A stretch of DNA of 64,000 bases from Arthrobacter sp. MYb227 (lineage in GTDB: Bacteria; Actinomycetota; Actinomycetes; Actinomycetales; Micrococcaceae), in assembly GCF_002975435.1 (NCBI RefSeq), contig NZ_PCPT01000012.1, forward strand, positions 1-64,000. Direction: 5' to 3'. Made by a program: the position numbers and the translations under genes. Of this stretch, positions 26,092 through 34,565 are shown in pieces; the stretch's first letter is position 1; each line of letters starts with the position of its first letter. The notes below the pieces were generated by a model. That model had not been told where the DNA came from. It ran no database searches and saw only the letters and a program-made list of their open reading frames with translations.

Positions 26092-27072
26092 ATGGGCAAC
26101 TCAACAACTGACACAGCACCACGCAAGATCATTCTTGACTGCGACCCCGGACACGACGACGCGGTAGCCATCCTTTTGGCCCACGGCTCCCCGGCCATTG
26201 AACTTCTTGCCGTTACCACGGTGGTCGGCAACCAGACGCTGGCCAAGGTCACCAAGAACGCTCTGGCAGTGGGCACCATTGCCGGGATCACCGGCGTTCC
26301 GTTCGCCGCCGGCTGCGACCGCCCGCTGGTGCGCACCATCGAAAACGCGCCAGACATCCATGGTGAGTCCGGCATGGACGGACCCGCTCAGCCCGAGTCG
26401 ACCATCGAGCTGGATCCCCGACACGCGGTAGACCTGATTATCGAGACCATCATGGCCCACGAGCCGGGCTCCGTGACACTGGTCCCCACCGGCGGGTTGA
26501 CCAATATTGCGATGGCTGCGCGCAAGGAACCACGCATCGTTGAGCGCGTGAAGGAAGTCGTATTGATGGGCGGCGGCTACCACGTGGGCAACTGGAGTCC
26601 TGTAGCCGAATTCAACATCATCATCGACCCCGAAGCCGCGCACATCGTCTTCAATGAGAAGTGGCCGGTTGTCATGGTGGGACTCGATTTGACCCACCAG
26701 GCGCTGGCCACCGACGAAGTCGTCGCACAGATCGAGGCGGTGGGCACTTCCCCGGCCAAGTTCGTGCGCGAACTCATGGACTTCTTTAAGGCCACCTACA
26801 AGGACGCCCAAGGCTTCGACTTCCCACCGGTCCATGATCCGTGTGCCGTCGCCTACGTCATTGACCCCACCATAGTTTCCACCCGCAAGGTTCCGGTAAA
26901 CATCGAACTGACCGGCACCCTGACCCTAGGCATGACGGTTGCAGACTTCCGTGTTCCGGCCCCGGCCGATTGCCACACCTCGGTGGCCGTGGATCTTGAC
27001 CACGAGCGCTTCTGGAACCTCGTGACCGACGCACTGGTGCGCATCGGTGAGGTAGAGGTAGCTGGCGCATGA
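26092..27072 (+). CDS. Nucleoside hydrolase (IunH/RihA family)
   Basis: The 326-aa enzyme cleaves ribonucleosides to base plus ribose. The Ca2+-binding signature DCDPGHDDA (residues 16-24) begins the protein. VVGNQTLAKVTKNAL near 48 and the mid-region VLMGGGYHVGNWSPVAEFNIIIDPEAA near 165 complete the family pattern, with a late HDPCAVAY segment supplying another metal ligand. Start ATG at 26092 has GGAGA upstream. The next gene starts inside its stop codon. Confidence 0.92.
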   Translation: MGNSTTDTAPRKIILDCDPGHDDAVAILLAHGSPAIELLAVTTVVGNQTLAKVTKNALAVGTIAGITGVPFAAGCDRPLVRTIENAPDIHGESGMDGPAQPESTIELDPRHAVDLIIETIMAHEPGSVTLVPTGGLTNIAMAARKEPRIVERVKEVVLMGGGYHVGNWSPVAEFNIIIDPEAAHIVFNEKWPVVMVGLDLTHQALATDEVVAQIEAVGTSPAKFVRELMDFFKATYKDAQGFDFPPVHDPCAVAYVIDPTIVSTRKVPVNIELTGTLTLGMTVADFRVPAPADCHTSVAVDLDHERFWNLVTDALVRIGEVEVAGA

Positions 27073-28508
27073 ACCCGGTGAAGTCATTGAACCGAGAGGT
27101 CAAAGACAACGCTGGCGCGGGCGGAGCCGCTGCACTAACCTTTGCGTTATTGGCAGCGTGTGTGGCATTCCAGCTGAACGCCTCAATGCTCAGCCCAGCC
27201 CTTGTCACCATGGGCAAAGAACTTGGAACCGATCAGGCTTCAATTGGCCTCTCGCAGACCTGGTTCTTCACCACCGCAGCACTGTTCTCACTGTTCCTGC
27301 CCCGCCTCTCGGACGTTGTGGGACGCAAACGCATCCTGATCATCATGATGCTACTGACGGCCTTTGGCTCGGTAGTTGCGGCACTGGCACCAAATATCGA
27401 ATGGCTTTTTGTCGGACGCATTATCCAGGGCATTTCCGGACCCACGGTCCCACTGGCACTGCTCATGTTGCGCAGCGCCGTCAAAGACCCCAAACGCTAT
27501 GGTTCGCTCATGGGACTGATCCTTGCGGTCAACGGTGGGGTGGCGGGTGTCGACTCATTCCTGGGCGGCTACCTGGCTGAGAACTATGGATTCCGTTCCA
27601 TCTTCTGGTTCATGGTGGTCTTGGCGGTACTAGCTGCCCTTGCGGTATTGCTGCTCACCCGCGAATCCAAACCCCAAGCCGGTACCAAGATGGACTGGCG
27701 CGGAGTGTTCTTCATCGTCATTGCCGTGGGCGCACTGCTCACCGCGCTCAACGAGGCAACCAAACTGGTTGGCGGTATGTCCTCCCAAACATTGCTGCTT
27801 TCCCTTGGACTACTTGCCGTTGCCGCAGCAGCGTTTTACGGCTTCTGGGTCACCGAGAAGCGCGTAGCCGAGCCAATGGTACAGATTCAACACCTGCGCC
27901 AGCGGGCCACCTGGGCACCGCTGCTGACCACCACCTTGACCATGACCGGCATCTTCGCCGTGATTAATGGAATTGTTCCGGCCTTCGTTCAGGCAGCAGC
28001 ACCCGTTGGCTTTGGGGTGGGCCCCACACAGACGGCGCTGCTGATCCTGACCCCCTACGCACTCTTGGGGTGGATCGTGGGCCCCATCTCCGGACGTTTG
28101 GCCCCCATCTTCGGGTACAACTTGGTCCTTCGGGTGGGAATGCTTGGCTCCGTTGCCGCGTTGCTGATCATCTTGTTCTTTGGCTTCAATAACCTGACCA
28201 TGATGATCATTGGCACCGCCCTGTTAGGCATGATGTATGCGGGGACCGCAAATATCATGCTCAATGGCCTGGGCGTGGTGCTCTCACCTGCGGGCAACCC
28301 GGGCTTTTTGCCCGGTATGAATGCCGGAGCGTTCAACCTGGGTGCCGGACTAAGCTTCCTTGTCCTACCCGCTGTACTTGTGGGAACCTCAAATCTGGGT
28401 GAACGCACGTCCTACCTCACGGTAGTTATCGTTGGCCTAGTCATTACCGTTGCTGCATTCGTGGCATCCTTATTGATTCCCAAACCCGTTGACGCAGAGG
28501 TGGAGTAA
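27069..28508 (+). CDS. MFS transporter, probably nucleoside or ribose uptake
   Basis: The 479-aa major facilitator has about 14 hydrophobic segments, as in the DHA2 subgroup. Motif A-like LPRLSDVVGRKRILI lies after helix 2, and WLFVGRIIQGISGPTVPLALLMLRSAV near 120 also fits. It overlaps the hydrolase gene by ATGA and precedes ribokinase by 6 nt. The context argues for import of nucleosides or of released base/ribose, though export of the base is possible. DHA2 members are usually exporters, so the direction is uncertain. Confidence 0.82.
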   Translation: MNPVKSLNREVKDNAGAGGAAALTFALLAACVAFQLNASMLSPALVTMGKELGTDQASIGLSQTWFFTTAALFSLFLPRLSDVVGRKRILIIMMLLTAFGSVVAALAPNIEWLFVGRIIQGISGPTVPLALLMLRSAVKDPKRYGSLMGLILAVNGGVAGVDSFLGGYLAENYGFRSIFWFMVVLAVLAALAVLLLTRESKPQAGTKMDWRGVFFIVIAVGALLTALNEATKLVGGMSSQTLLLSLGLLAVAAAAFYGFWVTEKRVAEPMVQIQHLRQRATWAPLLTTTLTMTGIFAVINGIVPAFVQAAAPVGFGVGPTQTALLILTPYALLGWIVGPISGRLAPIFGYNLVLRVGMLGSVAALLIILFFGFNNLTMMIIGTALLGMMYAGTANIMLNGLGVVLSPAGNPGFLPGMNAGAFNLGAGLSFLVLPAVLVGTSNLGERTSYLTVVIVGLVITVAAFVASLLIPKPVDAEVE

Positions 28509-28514
28509 GCAGCA

Positions 28515-29483
28515 ATGCAACATGCAGGCAACCAACCCGGAACCATCATTGTTGTAGGTTCACTAAACGCAGACCTGACAATCTATACCCAGCGACTCCC
28601 GCAACCCGGAGAAACGCTGCATGGTGAAGGGTTCACGGTCAACCCCGGGGGTAAGAGCGCCAATCAGGCGGTAGCCGCAGGAAAACTCGGTGCCAAGGTT
28701 TCAATCATTGGTGCGGTAGGTCAGGACGCCAACGGCGAAATGCTCCTAGCCTCCTGCGCCGCGGCAGGCGTTGACACCCGGGCCGTACACCAGGTGGCAG
28801 GCGTGGAAACCGGCGTAGCGGTGGTAACAGTAGATGCTGCAGGAGAAAACAGCATTGTGATTTCCGCCGGTGCCAACGGAACCTTATGCCCCAGCGATGT
28901 AAGCGCAGCACAATCACTGTTTGATCAAGCAGCGGTACTCACCCTCTGCCTAGAGGTGGGCCTAGATACCGTTCAGGCAGCAGCACAAGCCGGACACGAT
29001 GCCGGGGCCACTGTATTGCTGAACCTCTCACCGTACGAACTCGTGGCACCGGAACTAGCGGCGCTCGCCGATGTCTTGTTGGTCAATGCCCATGAGGCTT
29101 CCCAGTTCTTGGATGGTGAGCAGATTCCCGCACCGGATGCCCCACTTCAGGAGTGGGAACCGGTCTTGGCACACTTTGCCGCGCGCGGTCTAGACCGGGC
29201 AGTAGTCACCCTAGGATCCGAAGGCTCGGTGGTCCTTGACGGACTTGCCGATTCCGGCTCAAAAATTCTTAGGATTGCTCCCACCAAGGTCTTGGCAATC
29301 GACACCACCGGTGCCGGGGATGCTTTCACCGGGGCGCTTGCCGCTCGCTTGGCAGCCGGAGATTCGTTGTCCACCGCTGCTAGCTTTGCCTCGGTCAGCG
29401 CCGCGCTTGCGACAACCCGCAAGGGGACGCAGGCGGCATACCCGGATGAGGGTGCCGTCAAAAGCATGCTTGCACGCAAGTAG
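28515..29483 (+). CDS. rbsK: Ribokinase (PfkB family)
   Basis: The 322-aa kinase phosphorylates ribose to ribose-5-phosphate. PfkB signatures are present: NPGGKSANQAVAAGKLG near residue 42 and DTTGAGDAFTGALAARLAAG near 260, which includes the catalytic Asp and anion hole. It follows the MFS gene by 6 nt and is last before a strong terminator. With the hydrolase it forms a route from nucleoside to the pentose phosphate pathway. Other PfkB sugars cannot be excluded. Confidence 0.87.
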   Translation: MQHAGNQPGTIIVVGSLNADLTIYTQRLPQPGETLHGEGFTVNPGGKSANQAVAAGKLGAKVSIIGAVGQDANGEMLLASCAAAGVDTRAVHQVAGVETGVAVVTVDAAGENSIVISAGANGTLCPSDVSAAQSLFDQAAVLTLCLEVGLDTVQAAAQAGHDAGATVLLNLSPYELVAPELAALADVLLVNAHEASQFLDGEQIPAPDAPLQEWEPVLAHFAARGLDRAVVTLGSEGSVVLDGLADSGSKILRIAPTKVLAIDTTGAGDAFTGALAARLAAGDSLSTAASFASVSAALATTRKGTQAAYPDEGAVKSMLARK

Positions 29484-29521
29484 CTAAAAACTTCCCGTGG
29501 GCTTGCCCCGGGGGTTAGAAT

Positions 29522-29567
29522 CGGCAGTTACGGTATCCGGGTGAGGGATTCCGTAACTGCCGTTTTT
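29522..29567 (+). terminator. Terminator of the nucleoside operon
   Basis: The 12-bp perfect stem CGGCAGTTACGG / CCGTAACTGCCG is followed directly by TTTTT, 38 nt after the ribokinase stop. Confidence 0.92.
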
Positions 29568-29677
29568 GTTTGCGGGGCACCGAACACCCAACAAACACGC
29601 ATCCGAACAGGTCGAACATCCGACGAACGCTACCTACTTGCCAGCTATATCGCCACAGGAGACAGGTACTGGCACGG

Positions 29678-30967
29678 ATGGCACGGCCGATACTCCGGGT
29701 CTACCGTTGCTTCATGGAGAACCAAGAACAGGCACCAACGGTTCATAACTATTTGTTCGCGCTCACCCATGGCGGCGGGGCCAACCCCCCTGAACTAGGG
29801 GTAGTCAGCAGGCTCGTGGCGCGTGGGCACGATGTTTTGGTACTGGCCGATGCCAGCATGGAAACAGGGGTAGTAGTCACCGGGGCAAAATTCACCAGGT
29901 GGAGCGGGGAACCACTTGGAGAAATTCAAGATTGGAAGAAAGTAGGCCCCAGACAAAAGGCCCGGATGACAGTCGAGCATATGTTTACCGCTCGCGCGGC
30001 AGACCAGTTACTCGATACGCTTACCGCCTTAGAATCTGAAATTCCGCATCAGGTAGTTACCTCCTTCAACGCGTTTGGTGCGATGCTTGCCGCCGAATCC
30101 CGTGGCGTAGATTTCAGCGTCTTGCTTCCAAATATTTATCCGATGCCGGCCAAGGGACTCCCACCACTGGCCATGGGTCTTGCTCCGGCACGTGGTTTCT
30201 GGGGTGCCACACGCGATTCGATGCTTAACGCTATGGGTGGACGGCTCATCAACAACATGGCGCTCCCGCAGATTAATGCACTGCGTACCCAGCAAGGGTT
30301 AGTACCGCTAACTACGGTCTGGGATCAGGTGCACCATGCCAAACGTGAACTCATACTTACCTCGCGCTCTTTCGATTTTCCGGCCCAGCTTCCGGATAAT
30401 GCCCGTTATGCGGGTCCGATTCTTGATGATCCGTGGTGGGCAGCGAACACTCCTTGGGATTTTGCGCAGCATGATCTTCCTCTGATATTGGTCGCCATGT
30501 CTTCAACATTCCAAAATCACGGCTCCTGTATGCAACGAATCGTTGATGCCCTCGGGGAGCTTCCCGTACGTGGCCTGCTCACCACCGGCCCAGCCATCGA
30601 TGTTGCACAGATCCGGGTTCCGCCTAATGTAAGCGTCGTGGAAGCAGCTGCACACAGCCAGATCATGGCCCACACTGACCTCGTCATAACTCATGGTGGA
30701 CATGGAACTGTCATCAAGGCGCTCGCCGAGGGAACTCCACTTTTGATCCTGCCCCATGGCAGAGACCAAGCCGAGAACGCCTCTCGGGTCACCAGGCGAG
30801 GTGCCGGAATTGCGATTTCGCGCAAGTCATCGGCGGCAAAAATTGCCAAGGTTGCATCCCGGATTTTAGAGACCGAATCATATCGGCTGGCTGCTGCGGA
30901 ACTGGGCAAGAGTGTGGCAGCCGATGCCTCGACTGACCACGTACTTCTGGCAGAGCTCGGCGCCTGA
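29678..30967 (+). CDS. GT1 (UGT/MGT-like) glycosyltransferase
   Basis: The protein of about 430 aa has a GT-B fold. The N-terminal acceptor domain starts NYLFALTHGGGANPPELGVVSRLVARGHDVLVLAD. The C-terminal donor domain carries HTDLVITHGGHGTVIKALAEGTPLLILPHGRDQAENASRV near residue 365, a UDP-sugar binding signature. Relatives glycosylate macrolides, sterols or other small hydrophobic molecules. ATG 29678 has AGGAGACAGG at 11-16 nt; ATG 29714 matches the family N-terminus better but has no ribosome site. The gene stands alone. Confidence 0.82.
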   Translation: MARPILRVYRCFMENQEQAPTVHNYLFALTHGGGANPPELGVVSRLVARGHDVLVLADASMETGVVVTGAKFTRWSGEPLGEIQDWKKVGPRQKARMTVEHMFTARAADQLLDTLTALESEIPHQVVTSFNAFGAMLAAESRGVDFSVLLPNIYPMPAKGLPPLAMGLAPARGFWGATRDSMLNAMGGRLINNMALPQINALRTQQGLVPLTTVWDQVHHAKRELILTSRSFDFPAQLPDNARYAGPILDDPWWAANTPWDFAQHDLPLILVAMSSTFQNHGSCMQRIVDALGELPVRGLLTTGPAIDVAQIRVPPNVSVVEAAAHSQIMAHTDLVITHGGHGTVIKALAEGTPLLILPHGRDQAENASRVTRRGAGIAISRKSSAAKIAKVASRILETESYRLAAAELGKSVAADASTDHVLLAELGA

Positions 30968-31007
30968 GCTGAGCGAACTTGTACAGCAGGGAATTATTCA
31001 ACACAAT

Positions 31008-31035
31008 TTGCTTATTAGTACAAAAATGCTACAAT
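31008..31035 (+). promoter_or_regulatory. Promoter of the leader RNA / small-protein unit
   Basis: TTGCTT (31008-31013), a 16-nt spacer, and TACAAT (31030-31035) form a good housekeeping promoter in an AT-rich patch. Transcription would start near 31042, about 340 nt before the next start codon. Confidence 0.7.
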
Positions 31036-31041
31036 TAGTAA

Positions 31042-31362
31042 ACTCCTAAAGGGTTTCTAGAAGAGCGTTAAATCCATGACGCGGTCCATGAACCGCAGAT
31101 ATCGCCAGTCTGACTCCAAGGGATATAGATCGGTTAGGGAAGGGGCGCACGGCGGCGGCCCGGATAACACCGATTGAGTTCGAAGACGCCGGCACGGCGA
31201 AGCGCTGCACTCCTAGGGGGAGTACGCCGCACGCATCCCGAATGCCAATGCGCATCGAACTTACACTGAGCGCTGTCACACCCGTGAACGCTCGGCACAG
31301 TACGTAGGGGAAACCTAACTGCAACGTTCGGAGAAATCCAGAAGCCCGAAGTTGCAGTCACG
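31042..31362 (+). ncRNA. Long structured leader RNA, class not recognised
   Basis: No ORF fits this GC-rich stretch, but consecutive stems can be drawn. ATCGGT/ACCGAT closes about 31128-31173. AGTTCGA/TCGAACT closes about 31177-31262 and encloses ACTCC-TAG-GGGAGT. GAGCG/CGCTC with inner TCAC/GTGA lies at about 31268-31293. CTGCAAC-g-TTCGG / CCGAA-GTTGCAG lies at 31319-31357, next to the ribosome site. It lies between a good promoter and a 39-aa ORF. Riboswitch, thermosensor or attenuator are options. I could not match it to cobalamin, T-box, ydaO, M-box, RNase P or tmRNA consensus features. Confidence 0.5.
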
Positions 31363-31381
31363 CAAGGAAAGGACGAAAACC

Positions 31382-31501
31382 ATGACACCAGGTCACGAGG
31401 CACTCATTATTACGGCCTTCACGATGATCGCACTACTTAGCGTAGTGACGTTTACGATGGTCGCCCGCTACCGCAAGGCACATGCTGCCGACGCCAAGTA
31501 G
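31382..31501 (+). CDS. 39-aa single-pass membrane peptide, unknown
   Basis: The ATG is preceded by AGGAAAGGA at 8 nt, an excellent ribosome site. The peptide begins MTPGHEALII, has a hydrophobic helix at about residues 7-28 (ALIITAFTMIALLSVVTF), then a basic tail ARYRKAHAADAK, predicting N-out/C-in topology by the positive-inside rule. It resembles in size the small accessory subunits of transporters or oxidases, but I recognise no family. It has its own promoter, long leader and terminator. Confidence 0.75.
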   Translation: MTPGHEALIITAFTMIALLSVVTFTMVARYRKAHAADAK

Positions 31502-31534
31502 TGGCAGACGCCGAAACACTCGGCATCACTAGAG

Positions 31535-31570
31535 AAGGTGCATTCCCAAACATCTGGGGGTGCACCTTTC
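31535..31570 (+). terminator. Terminator of the 39-aa peptide unit
   Basis: AAGGTGCA and TGCACCTT pair with inner CCC/GGG, followed by TCTTCGTCTCTT. It lies 34 nt after the peptide stop and separates the unit from the CoA-transferase gene. Confidence 0.75.
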
Positions 31571-31786
31571 TTCGTCTCTTGGGAAGCAGCGGAGGCCTAG
31601 CAGCAGGCGCCGCGGCAACACTATTCGTGTCACGTACTCCGCTGCAGAAGTTGCGGGAGTTGGCACGCAACCCGGGGGCCAGTCACCGCAAATTCGGGCT
31701 GGCTCACCGCGTGCTACCGCCTAACTCGGGGCCCGGGGGTGATTTTGGTCAACGCGTGACGCGATTCCCTACTAAAGTGGCGCAAA

Positions 31787-31809
31787 TGACACTTTTACAA
31801 AGAGTGTCA
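31787..31809. promoter_or_regulatory. Inverted repeat upstream of the CoA-transferase gene
   Basis: TGACACT-N9-AGTGTCA is a perfect 7-bp dyad 22 nt upstream of the GTG start. The spacing suits a dimeric regulator such as a TetR- or GntR-type protein, but the regulator is unknown. A hairpin role in the 5' UTR is possible. Confidence 0.5.
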
Positions 31810-31830
31810 AACAGCTTAGGAAGGGCAGCA

Positions 31831-33357
31831 GTGCACGATCGGATCCACCACTCCAAATTCTTAGACCTCATAATGTCGGCAGAGCAAGCCGCCAGCATGG
31901 TGAAGCCGGGGATGACGGTGGCCATGAGTGGCTTCACCGGCGCCGGCTATCCCAAGGCGGTTCCCGGTGCGCTTGCCGCCATGATGGAAAAAGAGCAGGC
32001 CGCTGGCAAAGAATTTAAAATCAACGTACTCACCGGTGCCTCCACGGCTCCGGAGCTTGACGGTGTTCTAGCCCGTGCCGGTGGCATGGATCTGCGCCTG
32101 CCCTACATGTCCGACCCGGAACTACGTCGCCGCATTAACGAGGGCGAGATGGAATACATGGACATTCACCTGTCCCACGTGGCCCAGCACGCCTGGTTTG
32201 GTTTCTACGGCAAGATCGACCTAGCGGTCATCGAAGTAGTTGGCATCACCGCAGACGGAGAGCTCATCCCGTCCTCCTCGGTGGGAAACAACAAGACCTG
32301 GTTGGACATGGCCGACAAGGTCATCCTTGAGGTTAACACCGAACAGTCTGCGGCCATGGAAGGCATGCACGATATCTACTACGGCACCGCACTTCCGCCG
32401 CACCGTAAGCCGATCGAGATGACCACCGCAGATCAGCGCATTGGCCAGCCCTACCTGCGCGTCGATCCGGAAAAGATCGTTGCAGTTGTGGAAACCAACG
32501 CACCTGACCGGCTGAGCCCCTTTGCCCCGGTCGATGAGACCTCCGCGCAGATCGCCGACCACCTGCTGGACTTCCTCGATCATGAGATCCGTGCTGGCCG
32601 GCTCACGGATAAGCTGCTGCCGTTGCAATCCGGTGTTGGAAACATTGCCAATGCGGTTCTCGCGGGGCTGGCTCGTGGTGGCTATAAGGGTCTACAGGCC
32701 TACACCGAGGTCATCCAGGATGGCATGCTGTCCCTGATCAAGGACGGAACCATTGGTTTCGCCTCGGCCACTTCCTTCTCGCTGTCCTCCGACGGTATCG
32801 ACGAATTTAACGAGCACGTCGATTTCTACCGTGAACGCATTTTGCTGCGCCCACAGGAAATCTCCAACCACCCAGAGCTAGTGCGTCGGCTAGGGTGTAT
32901 CGCATTAAATGGCATGATCGAGGCCGATATTTACGGCAACGTGAATTCAACAAACGTTGTTGGCTCACATGTCATGAACGGCATTGGCGGCTCGGGTGAC
33001 TTCGCCCGCAACGGGTACCTGTCCGTGTTCATGTCCCCGTCCACGGCCAAGGGCGGGAAGATCTCCGGCATCGTGCCGATGGCCAGCCACGTGGACCACA
33101 CCGAACACGACACCATGATCCTGATTACCGAACAAGGCCTTGCTGATTTGCGTGGGCTTTCGCCCAAGCAGCGTGCCCAGGTCGTCATCGATAAGTGCAC
33201 GGCTCCCGAGTACCGTCCGATGCTGCAGGACTACTTTGACCGCGCCAAGTTCGGAAGCTACGGCAAGCACACCCCACATCTGCTGACCGAATCCTTGTCA
33301 TGGCACCAGCGTTACATTGAAACCGGGGATATGCGCACCGGTCTGGAAATTGCATAA
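31831..33357 (+). CDS. Acetyl-CoA hydrolase / succinate-CoA transferase family enzyme
   Basis: The 508-aa class I CoA-transferase moves CoA between acyl-CoA and carboxylates, typically succinyl-CoA plus acetate giving acetyl-CoA plus succinate. Marks are GMTVAMSGFTGAGYPKAVPGAL near residue 30, VLTGASTAPELDG near 70, the active-site region VVETNAPDRLSPFAPVDETS near 225, GVGNIANAVLAGL near 270 and MILITEQGLADLRGLSP near 430. The GTG at 31831 has AGGAAGGG 6 nt upstream; a longer in-frame opening to 31501 has no start support. Likely role: acetate use or bypass of succinyl-CoA synthetase. Confidence 0.88.
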   Translation: MHDRIHHSKFLDLIMSAEQAASMVKPGMTVAMSGFTGAGYPKAVPGALAAMMEKEQAAGKEFKINVLTGASTAPELDGVLARAGGMDLRLPYMSDPELRRRINEGEMEYMDIHLSHVAQHAWFGFYGKIDLAVIEVVGITADGELIPSSSVGNNKTWLDMADKVILEVNTEQSAAMEGMHDIYYGTALPPHRKPIEMTTADQRIGQPYLRVDPEKIVAVVETNAPDRLSPFAPVDETSAQIADHLLDFLDHEIRAGRLTDKLLPLQSGVGNIANAVLAGLARGGYKGLQAYTEVIQDGMLSLIKDGTIGFASATSFSLSSDGIDEFNEHVDFYRERILLRPQEISNHPELVRRLGCIALNGMIEADIYGNVNSTNVVGSHVMNGIGGSGDFARNGYLSVFMSPSTAKGGKISGIVPMASHVDHTEHDTMILITEQGLADLRGLSPKQRAQVVIDKCTAPEYRPMLQDYFDRAKFGSYGKHTPHLLTESLSWHQRYIETGDMRTGLEIA

Positions 33358-33375
33358 GTCTAGTGGCTAAATGCT

Positions 33376-33428
33376 AAAAGCCGGTTCCCCCCGAGTCTCC
33401 TTGAGGGGAGAAGAGGGAACCGGCTTTT
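33376..33428 (+). terminator. Terminator after the CoA-transferase gene
   Basis: The 14-bp perfect stem AAAAGCCGGTTCCC / GGGAACCGGCTTTT has an internal smaller hairpin and ends in TTTTTC. It may also serve the convergent GNAT gene. Confidence 0.9.
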
Positions 33429-33468
33429 TCTTGGACTGGCGATGAGCCACTGCCAGCCTTTGACGGTT

Positions 33469-34065
33469 TTAGGCAGGAACCGAGCTGTCCTGATCCGGTC
33501 CGGCAAGAGCCTGATGGCCAAGGCGTTGATTTGTCATGGGTCCGGGCGGCAATACCGTGTTTGGCTGGGCAGGAACCAATGGGTGCAGGCCCTGGCTGGT
33601 GCGGTACCAGGAAGACTCGGTTGAAACCCAGATGCTCATGGGCAACCCCGTGAACCAGCCCGTGTATTCAAGCTCCCGCGTCCACTTTTCCGAGCGCTCA
33701 TAGTAGCTCCAGGAAGCCTCGTTGCGGTTATCAATAACCGTGATGGGCGTTCCACCCATGGACAGGGCATAGGTCAGGCGTGAGCTTGCCATATGCTGCC
33801 TGATTCCTAGACGGCGATAGGCGGGGTGCACAAACATGGCGCCAAGCTCCAACGGCTTATCAACTTGGGTTGGTGCGGTGACTGCCGTGTGCACGATTCC
33901 CATACCCACACGAGTCCCCTCATGTAATGCGGTGACGATGAACTGGGCATGATCCATGCGGTCATGCCAGCGGGCATCGGGGTTGAGCGTCAACGCGGAA
34001 AGGGCATCGCGTTCGGTGCCGGTGGGTACGGAATATGACAGGGAATACTCAATGTTTGGAAGCAC
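33469..34065 (-). CDS. GNAT-family N-acetyltransferase-like protein
   Basis: The 198-aa protein has the GNAT core in its middle: LELGAMFVHPAYRRLGIRQHMASSRLTYAL near residues 85-115 (acetyl-CoA pyrophosphate loop R-R-x-G-I) and VIDNRNEASWSYYERSEKW near 125-143. Substrate unknown. The GTG at 34065 lies 9 nt after AGAGGA; upstream in-frame codons read through a GC-rich leader. The C-terminal ~45 residues are proline-rich and probably flexible. Transcription from 34251 would give a leader of about 150 nt. Confidence 0.75.
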   Translation of the reverse strand: MLPNIEYSLSYSVPTGTERDALSALTLNPDARWHDRMDHAQFIVTALHEGTRVGMGIVHTAVTAPTQVDKPLELGAMFVHPAYRRLGIRQHMASSRLTYALSMGGTPITVIDNRNEASWSYYERSEKWTRELEYTGWFTGLPMSIWVSTESSWYRTSQGLHPLVPAQPNTVLPPGPMTNQRLGHQALAGPDQDSSVPA

Positions 34066-34222
34066 TGGGAGCGGTCCTCTAAGTGAAAAAGAGCGAACGA
34101 AAGAAGGGGTTCCCGGAATTACGCCGGGCCGGTTCTTTGGCCGGTAGGGGACCGATGCCGGCGGCTCCCGGCAGCTTCCTTGTAGGGCCCAGTTTTGAGC
34201 GTCGTGGAAACGACAAAAGAAA

Positions 34223-34251
34223 TTATTACCCATGTTTTGGCATCTTGTAAA
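34223..34251 (-). promoter_or_regulatory. Promoter of the GNAT gene
   Basis: Reading the minus strand: TTTACA (34251-34246), 17-nt spacer, TAATAA (34228-34223). The match to the sigma-A consensus is good in an AT-rich patch. The transcript would begin near 34216, leaving about 150 nt before the GTG, with small GC hairpins (CCCGG/CCGGG, GTCGT/ACGAC). Confidence 0.6.
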
Positions 34252-34565
34252 CACGAGTTTCAACAGCCCAAACGGTGGATGAAATCGTAGGTCAAAGAAT
34301 TTGTGTTCGTGTACGAGGAACTCCTGATGATTCCGGGGTTTTTCTCAGTATTTTGTCTGGCTAGGAGTGCTGGAAGCGCAGAAAGTTCATCTGAAATTCT
34401 CCGCGCCTTTCCGGACCTTGACGGTGTCCATCCGTCGCTCGGTGTCCAGTGGTCAGCCCCGAATCTTTGCACCAAATAAATGAGCCCCGTGAAGTAGCCA
34501 AGAATTTGGTGCAACAACTCCACTCGGCTACCCTTGAACGGTACGGTTTCTCAGCCTACGAATAT
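34252..34565. other. Intergenic region before tRNA-Val, no gene seen
   Basis: About 310 nt separate the GNAT promoter from the tRNA gene. Open frames here lack ribosome sites and family resemblance. The stretch probably holds the tRNA promoter, which I could not assign. Confidence 0.5.

Noticed and set aside
31046-31324. 92-codon minus-strand frame in the structured leader
   Set aside because: No ribosome site and no family resemblance; the strong plus-strand promoter and stems explain the region better.
31042-31362. RNase P RNA, tmRNA, T-box or cobalamin riboswitch identity for the leader
   Set aside because: The hallmark motifs (GAGGAAAGTC, a tag peptide frame, AGGGTGGTACC, GCCAGGAGACC-like) are not present.
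31501-31830. N-terminal extension of the CoA-transferase from 31501
   Set aside because: No ribosome site; it crosses the peptide-unit terminator and the dyad, and family members begin near the GTG at 31831.
34260-34523. 87-codon minus-strand frame upstream of tRNA-Val
   Set aside because: No ribosome site or family pattern; probably chance in the promoter region.
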